A stretch of 44,692 bases of DNA from a virus (IMGVR_UViG_3300025085_000050:1-44692), one strand, 5' to 3'. Positions 7,167 to 15,707 are shown, numbered from the stretch's first letter. Numbers and translations: made by a program. Notes: a model not told the origin generated them from the letters alone.

Positions 7167-8684
7167 ATGACAGAAGTAGTATTGATAGGCAAGATAACAC
7201 AGAGCACACAGAATTTGGTAGAGGTCGAATACCCAACAGTAACGGGCGTTCACACTCTCAGATTGACGAGGACAATGATAGCACGATTCGAGCGCATCGA
7301 AGGTGGCAGAGTTGCATTGTTGGTAAGACCGGATGACGGAACAGTAAGAGGCGCACATATTGCTAAGATAGTTCAAGGCGACTGGGCACCACTTCATGTA
7401 ACCCAAGAACAAATTGACATAGTGACTGCTATGGAAAACCACGAAGACATCCCAACGACTACACAAGCAGAGGAATCGGATGATGTACCTGTATGGTCTT
7501 CGCCACAAGAAGCACCGACTATTACATTAGTAGACGAGGACAGTGGCACTGAAACGGTGGTCATGCCAGATGGCCCATTCGATGAAATGCTGTTTAGTGG
7601 CGGAAGAAAGAAGAAAGACACAATCAACTGGGACTTTGAGCCTGTAAGAAAACCTGCTTTCGTAGTTCATGAAGAGGGTCAAGAAGGCGCTACTGTTGCT
7701 AGAGTAAATAACGAAGCAGGTGAGCCAATCGCTTACCACATCTTCAATCCACTCTACCAAAGTAACAAGCGACCTGCTGGTGCTTACTTGGGAACATTCA
7801 GTCCGACATACTATCCTATGCCTTATCGAAAAGGATATGGCCCAATATTGGATATGGCTGCTGAGAAAGGTTGGCCAGCGCAAGTCCTTGCATGGAACGA
7901 AGGTAAAGCGTCTGCTATGTTTGTAGACGCTACCAGCAATGTAGATTGGGAAAAGGCTACCTCTCACTTAGGAGACAAGTGGACAAGAAGAGGCTTCCGT
8001 AACCAAGGCGACTATCGTATTGGTTTCGCTATCTACAACAGTCTCGATGGCTCATCAGCGTTCAAAGTCCAAGCAGTTGCTGAAAGACTACAGTGTTCAA
8101 ACGGACAGGTGTTGGGCGACAGTGCTACCATTGTCAACCTCAAGCACACAACCAATGCACTAGGTAACTATGACTTTGAAGGCTTGGCTGAGAAGATAAT
8201 GGAAGTATTAGAAGTAGCGGCTCAAGAAATCATTGTAGCCGAGTCAATGAAAGATATACAAATCAACAGAGATGTCTTTGAGAAACTAATGACTATCTGT
8301 CAAAGAAAGAAACTAATCACTAAGCCAGTTGTCAAGAGAGACGACGCAGGTAATGTTACTGGATTGAGCAGGGGCTACATGTGGAGACTTATGGGACAAG
8401 GTTGGACTAATCCAAGCGAGCCTTGGGTAGCAGTCAGTCCCAAAGACCAAGGAACTCTATACCAAGTCATGAACATACTAACAGGTGCTATCACACACAA
8501 GCCAGAGTGGACAGACGGTAAGGGAACTAATCTGAAAGGTTCTACGCTCAACTACAACACCATGACTGACAGACTACAGACAGTTCACAAAGTGCTTGGC
8601 GATATTACAAGGAAGAGTATTGACGGAGTATCTATTGAGAAGCAACTTGAGAACATACCAATGTTCAGTCAAATTTTATACTGA
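7167..8684 (+). CDS. DUF932-family protein
   Basis: A 505-residue protein. The C-terminal two thirds match the DUF932 phage/plasmid family: NSLDGSSAF at 291-299, RLQCSNGQ at 307-314 and KHT at 326-328 are its typical signatures. The N-terminal 70 residues look like a small beta barrel, and residues about 90-140 are acidic and probably disordered. DUF932 proteins are widespread in phages, plasmids and archaeal viruses. Their biochemical role is unsettled, with an association with DNA replication or single-stranded DNA suggested. As the first gene of operon 3 behind its own promoter it is probably abundant. The N-terminal extension is longer than in most family members. Confidence 0.8.
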   Translation: MTEVVLIGKITQSTQNLVEVEYPTVTGVHTLRLTRTMIARFERIEGGRVALLVRPDDGTVRGAHIAKIVQGDWAPLHVTQEQIDIVTAMENHEDIPTTTQAEESDDVPVWSSPQEAPTITLVDEDSGTETVVMPDGPFDEMLFSGGRKKKDTINWDFEPVRKPAFVVHEEGQEGATVARVNNEAGEPIAYHIFNPLYQSNKRPAGAYLGTFSPTYYPMPYRKGYGPILDMAAEKGWPAQVLAWNEGKASAMFVDATSNVDWEKATSHLGDKWTRRGFRNQGDYRIGFAIYNSLDGSSAFKVQAVAERLQCSNGQVLGDSATIVNLKHTTNALGNYDFEGLAEKIMEVLEVAAQEIIVAESMKDIQINRDVFEKLMTICQRKKLITKPVVKRDDAGNVTGLSRGYMWRLMGQGWTNPSEPWVAVSPKDQGTLYQVMNILTGAITHKPEWTDGKGTNLKGSTLNYNTMTDRLQTVHKVLGDITRKSIDGVSIEKQLENIPMFSQILY

Positions 8685-8696
8685 GGTGAATTGAAT

Positions 8697-8828
8697 ATGG
8701 ACATGCAAGAAGTATTTGATAGAGTGAAAAAGGCCAGAAATATATTGTTGTTTGATAGAAACTTATACAAGGCACATGACTTGTTGGTTGACATACTAAA
8801 TGACATGCAAAAAGAATTGGAGGATTAA
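8697..8828 (+). CDS. Small helical protein, 43 aa
   Basis: ATG 8697 after GAGGTGAATTGAAT, a near-perfect ribosome binding site. The 43 residues form two amphipathic helices with a charged surface. No family is recognised. The gene sits in the 146-nt gap between the DUF932 gene and the next gene and is 2 nt from the latter. Confidence 0.65.
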   Translation: MDMQEVFDRVKKARNILLFDRNLYKAHDLLVDILNDMQKELED

Positions 8829-8830
8829 AC

Positions 8831-9538
8831 ATGAACGAAGAAACACCAGAAGAAGCAGTGAAACTAATACTAGAACGACTGAGAGAAGGAGGGCTTTGGC
8901 AACCACAAGGCTTGGGATTATCCTATGTCAAAGAAGGTAATAACAAAGTCACACTGACAGCGCAAGAAAATACTCCTATGAGTGCTCAAGCAAGGATAAG
9001 AATGAGGTTGCTACTTGAGGATGTCGGATGGACTGTAGACGAAACTACTTGTCAACTTGTTGAAGTAGAACATTTGACTCCAGAGCAGAAGCATGTCAAA
9101 GAAATGCAGATGCGACAAGAATTAGCACAGAGTTGGAAATGCTCTTGCGGTACTCCATTGTCAGCCTTCCCACTTGAAGAAGGTGTATGGAAGCACGAAG
9201 GTCAACAAGAGATGATATTACCTAATGGTGAGACCGAGATGGTTGAACAATGGCATGTCTTGATAACTTGCCCTACTTGTGATGCAGAGATACCAACCGA
9301 ACCTTACGACTACGGCTTGCTCGCTGGCGACGACGAAGCAATGCTAACTTACAAAACCAACAAAATAGTTTACACTGCGATTGACCGACCTGCGATTATT
9401 AACATGATAGATTTTCAAGAAGGTGATTCTTTATTGATACTAGGTACATTCTGTCCGTTCAACGGTGACCTACTGCCTCCTCATGTAAGAGGTGCAGTTG
9501 TTACATTCAAAGAAATAGAAAGGAGCGAAGAAGAATGA
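8831..9538 (+). CDS. Zinc-ribbon protein, 235 aa
   Basis: The start ATG 8831 has AATTGGAGG (8815-8823) upstream. The N-terminal 80 residues are alpha/beta. A zinc ribbon follows, made of Cys104, Cys106, Cys147 and Cys150 with a long beta insertion between the two pairs. The C-terminal part (about 170-230) is beta-rich. The protein ends Ser-Glu-Glu-Glu and overlaps the next gene by ATGA. I recognise no named family, and a DNA- or RNA-binding role is a guess based on the ribbon. Confidence 0.8.
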   Translation: MNEETPEEAVKLILERLREGGLWQPQGLGLSYVKEGNNKVTLTAQENTPMSAQARIRMRLLLEDVGWTVDETTCQLVEVEHLTPEQKHVKEMQMRQELAQSWKCSCGTPLSAFPLEEGVWKHEGQQEMILPNGETEMVEQWHVLITCPTCDAEIPTEPYDYGLLAGDDEAMLTYKTNKIVYTAIDRPAIINMIDFQEGDSLLILGTFCPFNGDLLPPHVRGAVVTFKEIERSEEE

Positions 9539-9813
9539 GAGTAGAAATGTTACAATCAATAGACGGTGATTACTTACCGTTTATCAGAGCGTTAGTAGTG
9601 ACCAAAGATGATGTCAGTAAACCTTGTGAAAATTGCGGTAAGCCCTGTTATGACCATGAATTGTTAGCCAAAGAAGACACTGATTGGTGTTTGAATTGTA
9701 ACGATGAATACTATAGGAAGGGTTGGTCGGAAATGAAAATGGGTCTGTGGTGCATGGAACAGATGACCAAAGGTATGGCTGTTGCAGTAATTACTAGAGA
9801 CAGAGAGGAATAG
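9535..9813 (+). CDS. Small zinc-finger protein, 92 aa
   Basis: Starts in an ATGA overlap. Residues 31-38 hold CENCGKPC and residues 52-55 CLNC, which together form a probable single zinc site with one extra cysteine. Other parts are helical with several Met and Trp residues. It ends Arg-Glu-Glu. It is followed 2 nt later by the conserved phage-type gene at 9816. Confidence 0.75.
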   Translation: MRVEMLQSIDGDYLPFIRALVVTKDDVSKPCENCGKPCYDHELLAKEDTDWCLNCNDEYYRKGWSEMKMGLWCMEQMTKGMAVAVITRDREE

Positions 9814-9815
9814 AT

Positions 9816-10322
9816 ATGAATATATTTGTATTAGACGAAGACCCAGCGCAAGCCGCTAGATACCTAGATGATGTCAGACTACCTAAGATGTGTGTAGAAA
9901 GCGCACAAATGATGGCATCAGCCCTGCGTAGGCATGGTGCTACTGATGAAGAGATGCCTCTGACTAAGAAAGGAACGCCTTACATTGGTGGCTACAAACA
10001 CCACCCATGCACAATATGGGCTGGCGACAGTCAAGAGAATTGGATGTGGCTTGCTCATCACGCTATGCAATTGTGTGAAGAATACTACAAACGATTCAAT
10101 AAAATGCATGCTTGTACTGACCCTATCTACCACATGATAGGTTTGCAAAAAATAATTCCTAACACTGGACTCACACCATTCGCACAGGCCATGCCCGACG
10201 AATACAAAGACGATGATGTAGTCAAAGCCTACAGGTCTTACTACAAGTCTAAGGAATACAGTAAAGGCGGTGTAAGATATATCCGAGCCGATGTTCCTAC
10301 TTGGTGGGAAGTGGTTGCTTGA
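9816..10322 (+). CDS. Conserved phage-type protein, 168 aa
   Basis: The N-terminus (a MNIFVLDEDP start, then A-R-Y-LDDVRLPKM at about 14-25, then E-S-AQMM), the middle HHPCTIW near 62-68, and TPFAQAMPDE near 120-129 match a conserved family of about 150-190 aa. I recall this family from cyanophages and other tailed phages, where members begin similarly and carry D-K-H-V-V-K-M in place of the sequence here. Members are usually left as conserved hypothetical, and a DNA-repair role has sometimes been suggested. Here the usual DKHVVKM is DVRLPKM. The C-terminus has the typical aromatic WW. Confidence is good for the family and low for a function. Confidence 0.65.
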   Translation: MNIFVLDEDPAQAARYLDDVRLPKMCVESAQMMASALRRHGATDEEMPLTKKGTPYIGGYKHHPCTIWAGDSQENWMWLAHHAMQLCEEYYKRFNKMHACTDPIYHMIGLQKIIPNTGLTPFAQAMPDEYKDDDVVKAYRSYYKSKEYSKGGVRYIRADVPTWWEVVA

Positions 10323-10591
10323 GTGCATTCGACCAAGAGATTAAGTGGCGTGTTCCTTCAACCACTGCTAAGTGGAAAGGAAAGGCTGAGATAGTCATGA
10401 GCGTTGCTACTCCTAAAGGTCGAGGTAAACCTGCCATTGATATTAGAACTCGAAGAACAATAGAGCATCCGAAGGGTGAAGGCTTTACGAGAGAGGGCGT
10501 AAGGTTGTCACTTGAAGATACAAGCACTCTAATCAAAGCATTAACACATACCCTCGAAGAACTGAGGGAAACAGATGACATCAATAAGTGA
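10319..10591 (+). CDS. Possible PC4-like ssDNA-binding protein
   Basis: The start is TTG 10319, which overlaps the previous stop as TTGA and follows GGGAAGTGG (10306-10314). The 90-residue product has beta strands at about 22-30 and 38-47 (including IDIRTRRTI), a Lys/Gly loop, a GVRLSLED segment at about 60-67 and a C-terminal helix. This order, strands with an IR element, a GV-x-LSLE motif and then a helix, resembles the PC4/YdbC fold that binds single-stranded DNA. The similarity is by eye and moderate. A viral single-stranded DNA or transcription cofactor role would fit. It overlaps the next gene by 17 nt. Confidence 0.5.
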   Translation: MSAFDQEIKWRVPSTTAKWKGKAEIVMSVATPKGRGKPAIDIRTRRTIEHPKGEGFTREGVRLSLEDTSTLIKALTHTLEELRETDDINK

Positions 10592-10994
10592 TATGATAAA
10601 GCAATTAGAAGTGAAGGCTTCTAAGTATGACGAATTGATTAGTGACTTAGGTGAACTCTTATCTAAGCATAGCGCAGAAGTAATTTCTAAAAATAAATTA
10701 GATGTAGTGACCAAACACAGCGATAAACCTAAGAGAAATTATCTTTTATGGAGATGTGAATTAAATGATTATAATAGAACGATGAAACCAAGAGGTATAC
10801 CTATACAGACTGGATGCGGTAAATGGAGTATCTTTTCAACTAAAAATAAATTTTCTGACAATAAAGAAATAATGCCTACTTGTCGATACTGTGGTCGCAA
10901 AAAACGCATCACACTATCTACTCCTAATGTATATCAATTTAACAACCGTGAGGATGCTTTAAAAAAGCAATATAATTTTGGAGGAAACGATTGA
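10575..10994 (+). CDS. AT-rich zinc-finger protein, 139 aa
   Basis: ATG at 10575 inside the end of the previous gene. Residues 1-35 form a coiled coil. Cys61, Cys81 and CRYC at 103-106 followed by GRKKR make a probable zinc site next to a basic patch, as in HNH-like or zinc-ribbon DNA-binding proteins, but no His-Asn-His motif is visible. The DNA (10680-10990) is richer in A and T than its neighbours, with many AAA and AAT codons, which suggests later acquisition. The stop overlaps the next start as TGATG. Confidence 0.7.
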   Translation: MTSISDMIKQLEVKASKYDELISDLGELLSKHSAEVISKNKLDVVTKHSDKPKRNYLLWRCELNDYNRTMKPRGIPIQTGCGKWSIFSTKNKFSDNKEIMPTCRYCGRKKRITLSTPNVYQFNNREDALKKQYNFGGND

Positions 10995-12445
10995 TGTTAC
11001 TGGCTGAGGCATCTCAGATATCCGAAGAACTGCGTAATTATTATCGCAACTACATGCGAGATAGTGAGAACCGTTCTCAATACTTTAACAAGTTGATAGA
11101 TACAGTTAGCCTCGCAGTGCGTGATTCTATAGATGATTTGAACCAACTAATAGATATGTTCTATCCTTCTTATTCTAAATATCCAAGACAGTATGTTTCT
11201 TTTCGAGACCTGAGAGACGATGTATGCAAGAAGTTGTCAATCTCTCCTTTGGTTTGGGATGAAGCACTGGCAGGTAAACCGATGGTGCCACTGTTAGCAC
11301 TTGAATCCCCAGAGTACGGAGGCGACGGATTGACCGTCAAGCAAGGACTCAATCTAATGTCTCGAATAAAAGACCTAGGCTTCCTCGAAATTGCCAGCAA
11401 AATAAATGAGAAAGAAGCATTAGTATTCTGGGCAAGAGCCACAGGTGAAAGACCACCCATCCCTATCAATCGCTTTTTACAAATAATATCCTATGTAGTT
11501 GGCGAGAACCCTCAAACATTACAATCAATCAATATCCTACTCCAAACGATGCTACCGGCAGAGATAGCACAGAGAATGATTGGTACTCAAAAACCAATCG
11601 AAGTAAGAACCATGCAACCGGGTCAACCTTTTGTCGGCCCTGTTTACAAAGCATGGGACAAATTCACCACTCCTACAGATGTGTTTGTAGAAGTGATATC
11701 AAATCCAAGAAGATACTTACACATCACCGAGTTTCCAAAAGGTAACTTCAAAGGTGTTCTTTATGATAGGCATCGACAACTTATGGGTAAGCCTCTCAGC
11801 CTACCTATTGAACAAGAGGCTATCTTGGAAGTAGAAGTAGATGGACTAGACATAAAGTTCGTCACTGATATATTATCACTAGACAAGGATTGGGATATTC
11901 ACAAATCAGATTATAGAGACAGGGTGAATATGTTGGAACAATTGAATTTGAGTAAGCCTATTAAATCTGGTAAGTTCGTATCCAACGCTACCGACTTCAC
12001 TAATATGTTAGAAACAATAGAGCCCACTGAAAGACTGAGGCTTACTAACACTGACGGCATAGTTGCTGGAGGGCAAGGTGGATGGTTAGTAATGAAAGAC
12101 GCATTCCACATACAGTTACTCGTTAACGCAGTAAAGCGTGACGAAGAATATGATACCTTCGTAAGACTATCTGCATTAGACGGTTATGAGAGTTATGAAG
12201 TCGGGCAAGTTAAATTAACCGTCTCGGTTGCACAACATCTCCGTCAAAGGTTAGCACAGCAGGGAGTGCTTGCTGGACAAGACTGGTTACCAGTCGACGA
12301 ATATGGAATGGTGGTAGTTATGGAGATGAAAGAATTTTCTTTACAAGACCTTTCTGTTACTGATGGTGAGATAAAATACCTTGATGATGACTTAGGATTT
12401 TCCGATGTCTCTCAACTAACAGACTTGATAGAAATGAGTGACTGA
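10994..12445 (+). CDS. DNA-ligase-like protein, probably inactive
   Basis: A 483-residue protein. The N-terminal 190 residues are helical and resemble the N-terminal domain of ATP-dependent DNA ligases. Residues about 225-375 look like the nucleotidyltransferase domain: a segment reading EVISNPRRYLHI sits where ligases have E-x-K-x-D-G-x-R, a V-T-DILSLD segment sits where motif IIIa lies, and a DGIVAGGQGGWLVMK segment sits where EGxxxK is expected. In this alignment the catalytic Lys is Ile, the DG pair is NP, and the motif IV Lys is Gly. The C-terminal part could be an OB fold. If the alignment holds, the protein cannot form an adenylate and would be a structural or DNA-binding ligase relative. 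It is the last gene of operon 3, 4 nt before promoter P4. Confidence 0.5.
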   Translation: MLLAEASQISEELRNYYRNYMRDSENRSQYFNKLIDTVSLAVRDSIDDLNQLIDMFYPSYSKYPRQYVSFRDLRDDVCKKLSISPLVWDEALAGKPMVPLLALESPEYGGDGLTVKQGLNLMSRIKDLGFLEIASKINEKEALVFWARATGERPPIPINRFLQIISYVVGENPQTLQSINILLQTMLPAEIAQRMIGTQKPIEVRTMQPGQPFVGPVYKAWDKFTTPTDVFVEVISNPRRYLHITEFPKGNFKGVLYDRHRQLMGKPLSLPIEQEAILEVEVDGLDIKFVTDILSLDKDWDIHKSDYRDRVNMLEQLNLSKPIKSGKFVSNATDFTNMLETIEPTERLRLTNTDGIVAGGQGGWLVMKDAFHIQLLVNAVKRDEEYDTFVRLSALDGYESYEVGQVKLTVSVAQHLRQRLAQQGVLAGQDWLPVDEYGMVVVMEMKEFSLQDLSVTDGEIKYLDDDLGFSDVSQLTDLIEMSD

Positions 12446-12449
12446 AATA

Positions 12450-12476
12450 TTGACTATATAAAGAACTAACAAAGGA
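12450..12476 (+). promoter_or_regulatory. Repeated viral promoter P4 (replication operon)
   Basis: Fourth copy of the 27-nt element, TTGAC plus the invariant TATATAAAGAACTAAC and AAAGGA. The TATA box at 12455-12462 lies 37 nt before ATG 12492. GGGAGATGA at 12478-12486 is the ribosome binding site. No further copy is visible up to 26887, so this promoter seems to serve about 14.4 kb of replication genes. Confidence 0.85.
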
Positions 12477-12491
12477 TGGGAGATGATTAGA

Positions 12492-13418
12492 ATGAACCTA
12501 CGAGAGAAGTACAGACCGCAGACCTTAGCAGACCTAGCAGGATGCTCTGAGTTTATTACTTCTGCTGAGACATGGACACTAGAATCATGCCCTGCTAACA
12601 TTCTACTTGTTGGCCCTCCCGGTGTCGGCAAGACCAGTGCTGCTATTGCTCTGGCCAAGGATTTACTTGGAGAGTTCTTTAACTCGGTCAACTTTAGAGT
12701 TACTAATGCAAGTGATGAAAGAGGCATTGACGCTGTAAGGGAACTAAAGCAGATTAGTAAGAGCAAAGCACTTGGTGCCAGTAGACGCATTGAGTTCCTA
12801 GATGAGTTTGAAAGTTTCACTGCGCCTGCTCAAAAAGCACTTCGTCAAGTAATGGAAGAAAGTCACAAGAACACCATCTTCATTCTGACAGCCAACGACA
12901 TTGGTCCTATCCACAATGCGATTAGAGACCGATGTCTCACATTTGTATTCAGCCCTATCGACCCTTACAACACTGATAGGTTAGAGATGATAATAGAAAA
13001 GGAAGGTATGCCTAAACAATGGAAAGTGCATTTACCTAATTTAATCAAATTCGCTAACGGTAGTCTAAGACAGTCGATAGACATACTTGATAGCCTACCT
13101 AAAGAAGAATCTGCTCTTTCAGATAGGATACGAAAGGATGGAGAGTTTCTAAATAAAGCAGCACTTAATCTGATGAGTTCGGATTATACCAAGTTAACCG
13201 CTTATCTTAAGCAAGCCATAGAATCGGGACAAGGTCGATTCTACATACTGAAAGGTTTGCGCTTTCGTGCCAAGTCGCTTATGGAAAGCGAAGACGATTG
13301 GTACAATTTCATGTTCACCTACGGAGAGTTTGTTATGATGGCTCAGCAATGGCCTGATGATGACTTGTCGTTTGTGGAATACTTTGTAGCAAAACTAAAG
13401 AAAAATATGGAGGAATGA
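12492..13418 (+). CDS. rfcS: Replication factor C small subunit (clamp loader)
   Basis: A 308-residue AAA+ ATPase. The start at ATG 12492 lies 5 nt after GGGAGATGA; it gives the family's typical opening (REKYRP at 4-9) and avoids an ATG at 12483 inside the binding site. Walker A GPPGVGKT is at 41-48, Walker B LDEF at 103-106 (DEFE where cellular RFC has DEAD), and the sensor/arginine-finger motif RDRC at 145-148 (usually SRC). A C-terminal helical collar follows. It would open the sliding clamp encoded at 15713 and load it on primed DNA. No large subunit is present in the window, so it may act as a homopentamer or with host subunits. Confidence 0.95.
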   Translation: MNLREKYRPQTLADLAGCSEFITSAETWTLESCPANILLVGPPGVGKTSAAIALAKDLLGEFFNSVNFRVTNASDERGIDAVRELKQISKSKALGASRRIEFLDEFESFTAPAQKALRQVMEESHKNTIFILTANDIGPIHNAIRDRCLTFVFSPIDPYNTDRLEMIIEKEGMPKQWKVHLPNLIKFANGSLRQSIDILDSLPKEESALSDRIRKDGEFLNKAALNLMSSDYTKLTAYLKQAIESGQGRFYILKGLRFRAKSLMESEDDWYNFMFTYGEFVMMAQQWPDDDLSFVEYFVAKLKKNMEE

Positions 13419-13420
13419 TT

Positions 13421-14671
13421 ATGGAAGAAAATAATGGAACCAAATGGCCAGAAGATGTGATTGAAAGACTGAATGGGTATGCTGAGCGAACCGGCATCAA
13501 GTTGGGGGAAGCCGCCAACAAATTCAACAAGTGGTTGAAAGATGAGTTTGCAGTAGAAAACCCATTCGATGAAGACCCATTTTATCTAAGTCAGTGGAGT
13601 GAACAATTCGTGATAGAGAATAGAAACGAAAGTGCAGGTCGTCAGCAAGACACTGTCACTTATGTCGGTATGTTTATTGGAATTGAAGACACTGAAAGAG
13701 ACAACCGAAAGGGTATGTATGACAGAGCAATTAACATGTTCAAAACTAACAGAGATAGAGCAATTGACGAAGGTCACATTGGTATTCTAACTGCTAAATC
13801 TGGTAAGTGGCACCTCAATGGTAAAGAGACAAACGACAGGGTTCAAGGTAGTGACCTACCTTGGTACGGCTTTGAGTTTGACGACATGATTCTGTGCCTA
13901 ATGGCTGAAAGAAACAACGAAAGAAAACCCATTGCACCCACTAGTATCAGTAGAACTGCTTACTTCTTGGGCTCACCGGAAAGTGGTGGTGACATAAAGA
14001 AATGGTCAATCAGCCTTCAAGGAAAGTCTATGAACGCTGGTTACGAGAAGTGGGTAGCGAGTCGAATAAAGGTAGTAGAGCCCAAGAACAAAGACCAAGA
14101 CATTTTGTATACCAATCGCAACTTCCACGAAACAGTTGAATACACTGACTCTTGGCTACCTGAGCATCTTAGAGTAGCCTTTAGCGCAGAGAGACTTCTA
14201 ATCAACGGTGACATGCATGGTGAGTATGTAGAGTTAGGTAACTTACTTGATGCTCACGCAGCAAAGAAAATCACTACGGCCAATGGTATGACAATCAACC
14301 CTGTCGTAATCACATATGGTTCAATTACTTATCTGAACAGAGAGCCGATGGAAAGCGAGTATGACCCGACTGGTCGCTCGTATCGTCTCAGCATCTATCG
14401 CCAGAATGTAGACCCGGTGACAGTCTGGGTATCTGGTAGAATGCACGATGAAGACAGAGTGTTTGAATACAAAAACGCAAAGGGTGAATGGGGTCACTAC
14501 AATGAAAAGACCAATGTTATCGTAGTCGGTAGATTGAGACTACGACCATTCAACAATGAAATGCAACCAAGCCTATCAGCGCTTGGTATTTACATTCCAC
14601 ACAGAACTGCTCGCCCTGCGGGTGGAAGTGGGAACACAAGCCTAAATCAATTTGGAGGAGATGAACAATGA
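13421..14671 (+). CDS. Possible OB-fold ssDNA-binding protein, 416 aa
   Basis: The start ATG 13421 is 7 nt after GGAGG at 13409-13413; an ATGA overlap start at 13415 would leave only 1 nt. The protein is beta-rich. A TVTYVGMFIGIED segment near 78-90 and a second one with VITYGSITYL near 300-312 look like OB-fold first strands, and the last 20 residues are Gly/Asn/Ser-rich and end acidic (GGDEQ), as in many single-stranded DNA-binding proteins. Its place between clamp loader and recombinase-like ATPase supports a replication protein A-like role. No cysteine zinc site is visible. The family assignment is an inference. Confidence 0.4.
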   Translation: MEENNGTKWPEDVIERLNGYAERTGIKLGEAANKFNKWLKDEFAVENPFDEDPFYLSQWSEQFVIENRNESAGRQQDTVTYVGMFIGIEDTERDNRKGMYDRAINMFKTNRDRAIDEGHIGILTAKSGKWHLNGKETNDRVQGSDLPWYGFEFDDMILCLMAERNNERKPIAPTSISRTAYFLGSPESGGDIKKWSISLQGKSMNAGYEKWVASRIKVVEPKNKDQDILYTNRNFHETVEYTDSWLPEHLRVAFSAERLLINGDMHGEYVELGNLLDAHAAKKITTANGMTINPVVITYGSITYLNREPMESEYDPTGRSYRLSIYRQNVDPVTVWVSGRMHDEDRVFEYKNAKGEWGHYNEKTNVIVVGRLRLRPFNNEMQPSLSALGIYIPHRTARPAGGSGNTSLNQFGGDEQ

Positions 14672-15702
14672 GTGGATGGGATGCATTACTAGGAGACGAA
14701 GCACAGCCAGTAACTACAACTCAGCCGGTTGCACCAGCAGCCGCTGAGCCTGTGGTTCAAGAAAACATAGAGCAGAATATCAAGGAGAAGTTAACTCCTG
14801 AGACCTCTACTGAATTTATCAGTAGGTTCCCTGCTATTGCACAGGAAATGAAAGAGCAAGCGAAAGCGCCTGCTATACAACCTAGTGCTACTTTCATGGG
14901 CGTAGTTGGTCACGAAGGTACTGGTAAGACTGGTCTGGCTATGGATGCTCATAAGCATAAGCATGGCGACTCTCTTTGTATTGTAATTGACCACGATAAC
15001 GGTGGCCTATCTTGTAAGCAGGCTCACTACAACAACGACCCTGCCTTCCGTATATTCTCGCCTTGGGTTATGCAACAGGAAGACAAGACTGCCTACAACT
15101 ACTTACTCAGTTACAACCGAGTCATGGAACTTGCTAAGTTTGCTGTAGAATACGCAGAGAATCAGTACAAGCCGGACTTTGAAGGACCGATGCTCAAATC
15201 ATTCATCGTCACTGGCGTTGACCAGTTTGATGAGATGTGTATTACCTGTATGAAGATTTACGACTTGGACATGACTGCTACTAACGCTGTCGAAGCCAGT
15301 CACTCCAAACTCAATGCCGAGATTGGTTGGAACTGGAATATTCGTGCTACAAGATTCAAGCAACTAACTGCTCAGTGTCAAAAACTGAACAGACTAGGTG
15401 TTGATGTCTATTGGGAGACTCATCTTAAAGAAGACAAAGATGGCAAAGTAGGATTTGACGGATGGAAGTTTGCTTGGCATGCCAGTGGTAACAAAGACCT
15501 GTTCCAGATACTATGGTGTAAAAACAAGTATATGAGAAACAATGATGGCTCTTTGACTGGCGAAGTTAGATACACTGCTGAGTTCTTCAAGCAGAAGACT
15601 AACCCAAACTTGTTGAACCAAGAACGACTTTACTTCGTAACTAAGAAGGGTGAAGACGCACAGTGGTACGGTTTACCTGAACTACGAGACGGTGTAATCT
15701 GA
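14668..15702 (+). CDS. RadA/Sak4-like P-loop ATPase
   Basis: 344 residues. Residues 1-45 are Ala/Pro/Thr/Glu-rich and probably flexible. The RecA-type core starts near 72, with Walker A GHEGTGKT at 81-88 and a hydrophobic strand ending in a Walker B-like FIVTGVDQFDE near 179-189. It lacks the N-terminal helix-hairpin-helix domain of cellular RadA and resembles the single-domain phage ATPases of the Sak4/AAA_24 type, which promote strand annealing together with a single-stranded DNA-binding protein. The neighbouring candidate at 13421 (ATGA overlap) fits that partnership. The gene ends where the clamp gene's ribosome binding site begins. Confidence 0.75.
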   Translation: MSGWDALLGDEAQPVTTTQPVAPAAAEPVVQENIEQNIKEKLTPETSTEFISRFPAIAQEMKEQAKAPAIQPSATFMGVVGHEGTGKTGLAMDAHKHKHGDSLCIVIDHDNGGLSCKQAHYNNDPAFRIFSPWVMQQEDKTAYNYLLSYNRVMELAKFAVEYAENQYKPDFEGPMLKSFIVTGVDQFDEMCITCMKIYDLDMTATNAVEASHSKLNAEIGWNWNIRATRFKQLTAQCQKLNRLGVDVYWETHLKEDKDGKVGFDGWKFAWHASGNKDLFQILWCKNKYMRNNDGSLTGEVRYTAEFFKQKTNPNLLNQERLYFVTKKGEDAQWYGLPELRDGVI

Positions 15703-15707
15703 GGTGA
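15701..15707 (+). promoter_or_regulatory. Ribosome binding site selecting a TTG start
   Basis: GAGGTGA overlaps the stop codon of the Sak4-like gene and lies 5 nt before TTG 15713. An in-frame GTG at 15704 is part of this site and cannot use it. The same layout is seen before TTG 26304. Confidence 0.65.

Noticed and set aside
6996-7508. 170-codon open frame on the - strand across promoter P3
   Set aside because: It covers promoter P3 and the antisense of the DUF932 gene start, has a residue mix typical of shadow frames (many Cys, Tyr, Phe) and no ribosome binding site.
7527-7967. 146-codon - strand open frame
   Set aside because: Antisense to the conserved DUF932 coding region with no motif of its own.
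9918-10328. 136-codon - strand open frame
   Set aside because: It is antisense to the conserved phage-type gene 9816-10322, whose protein motifs are clear.
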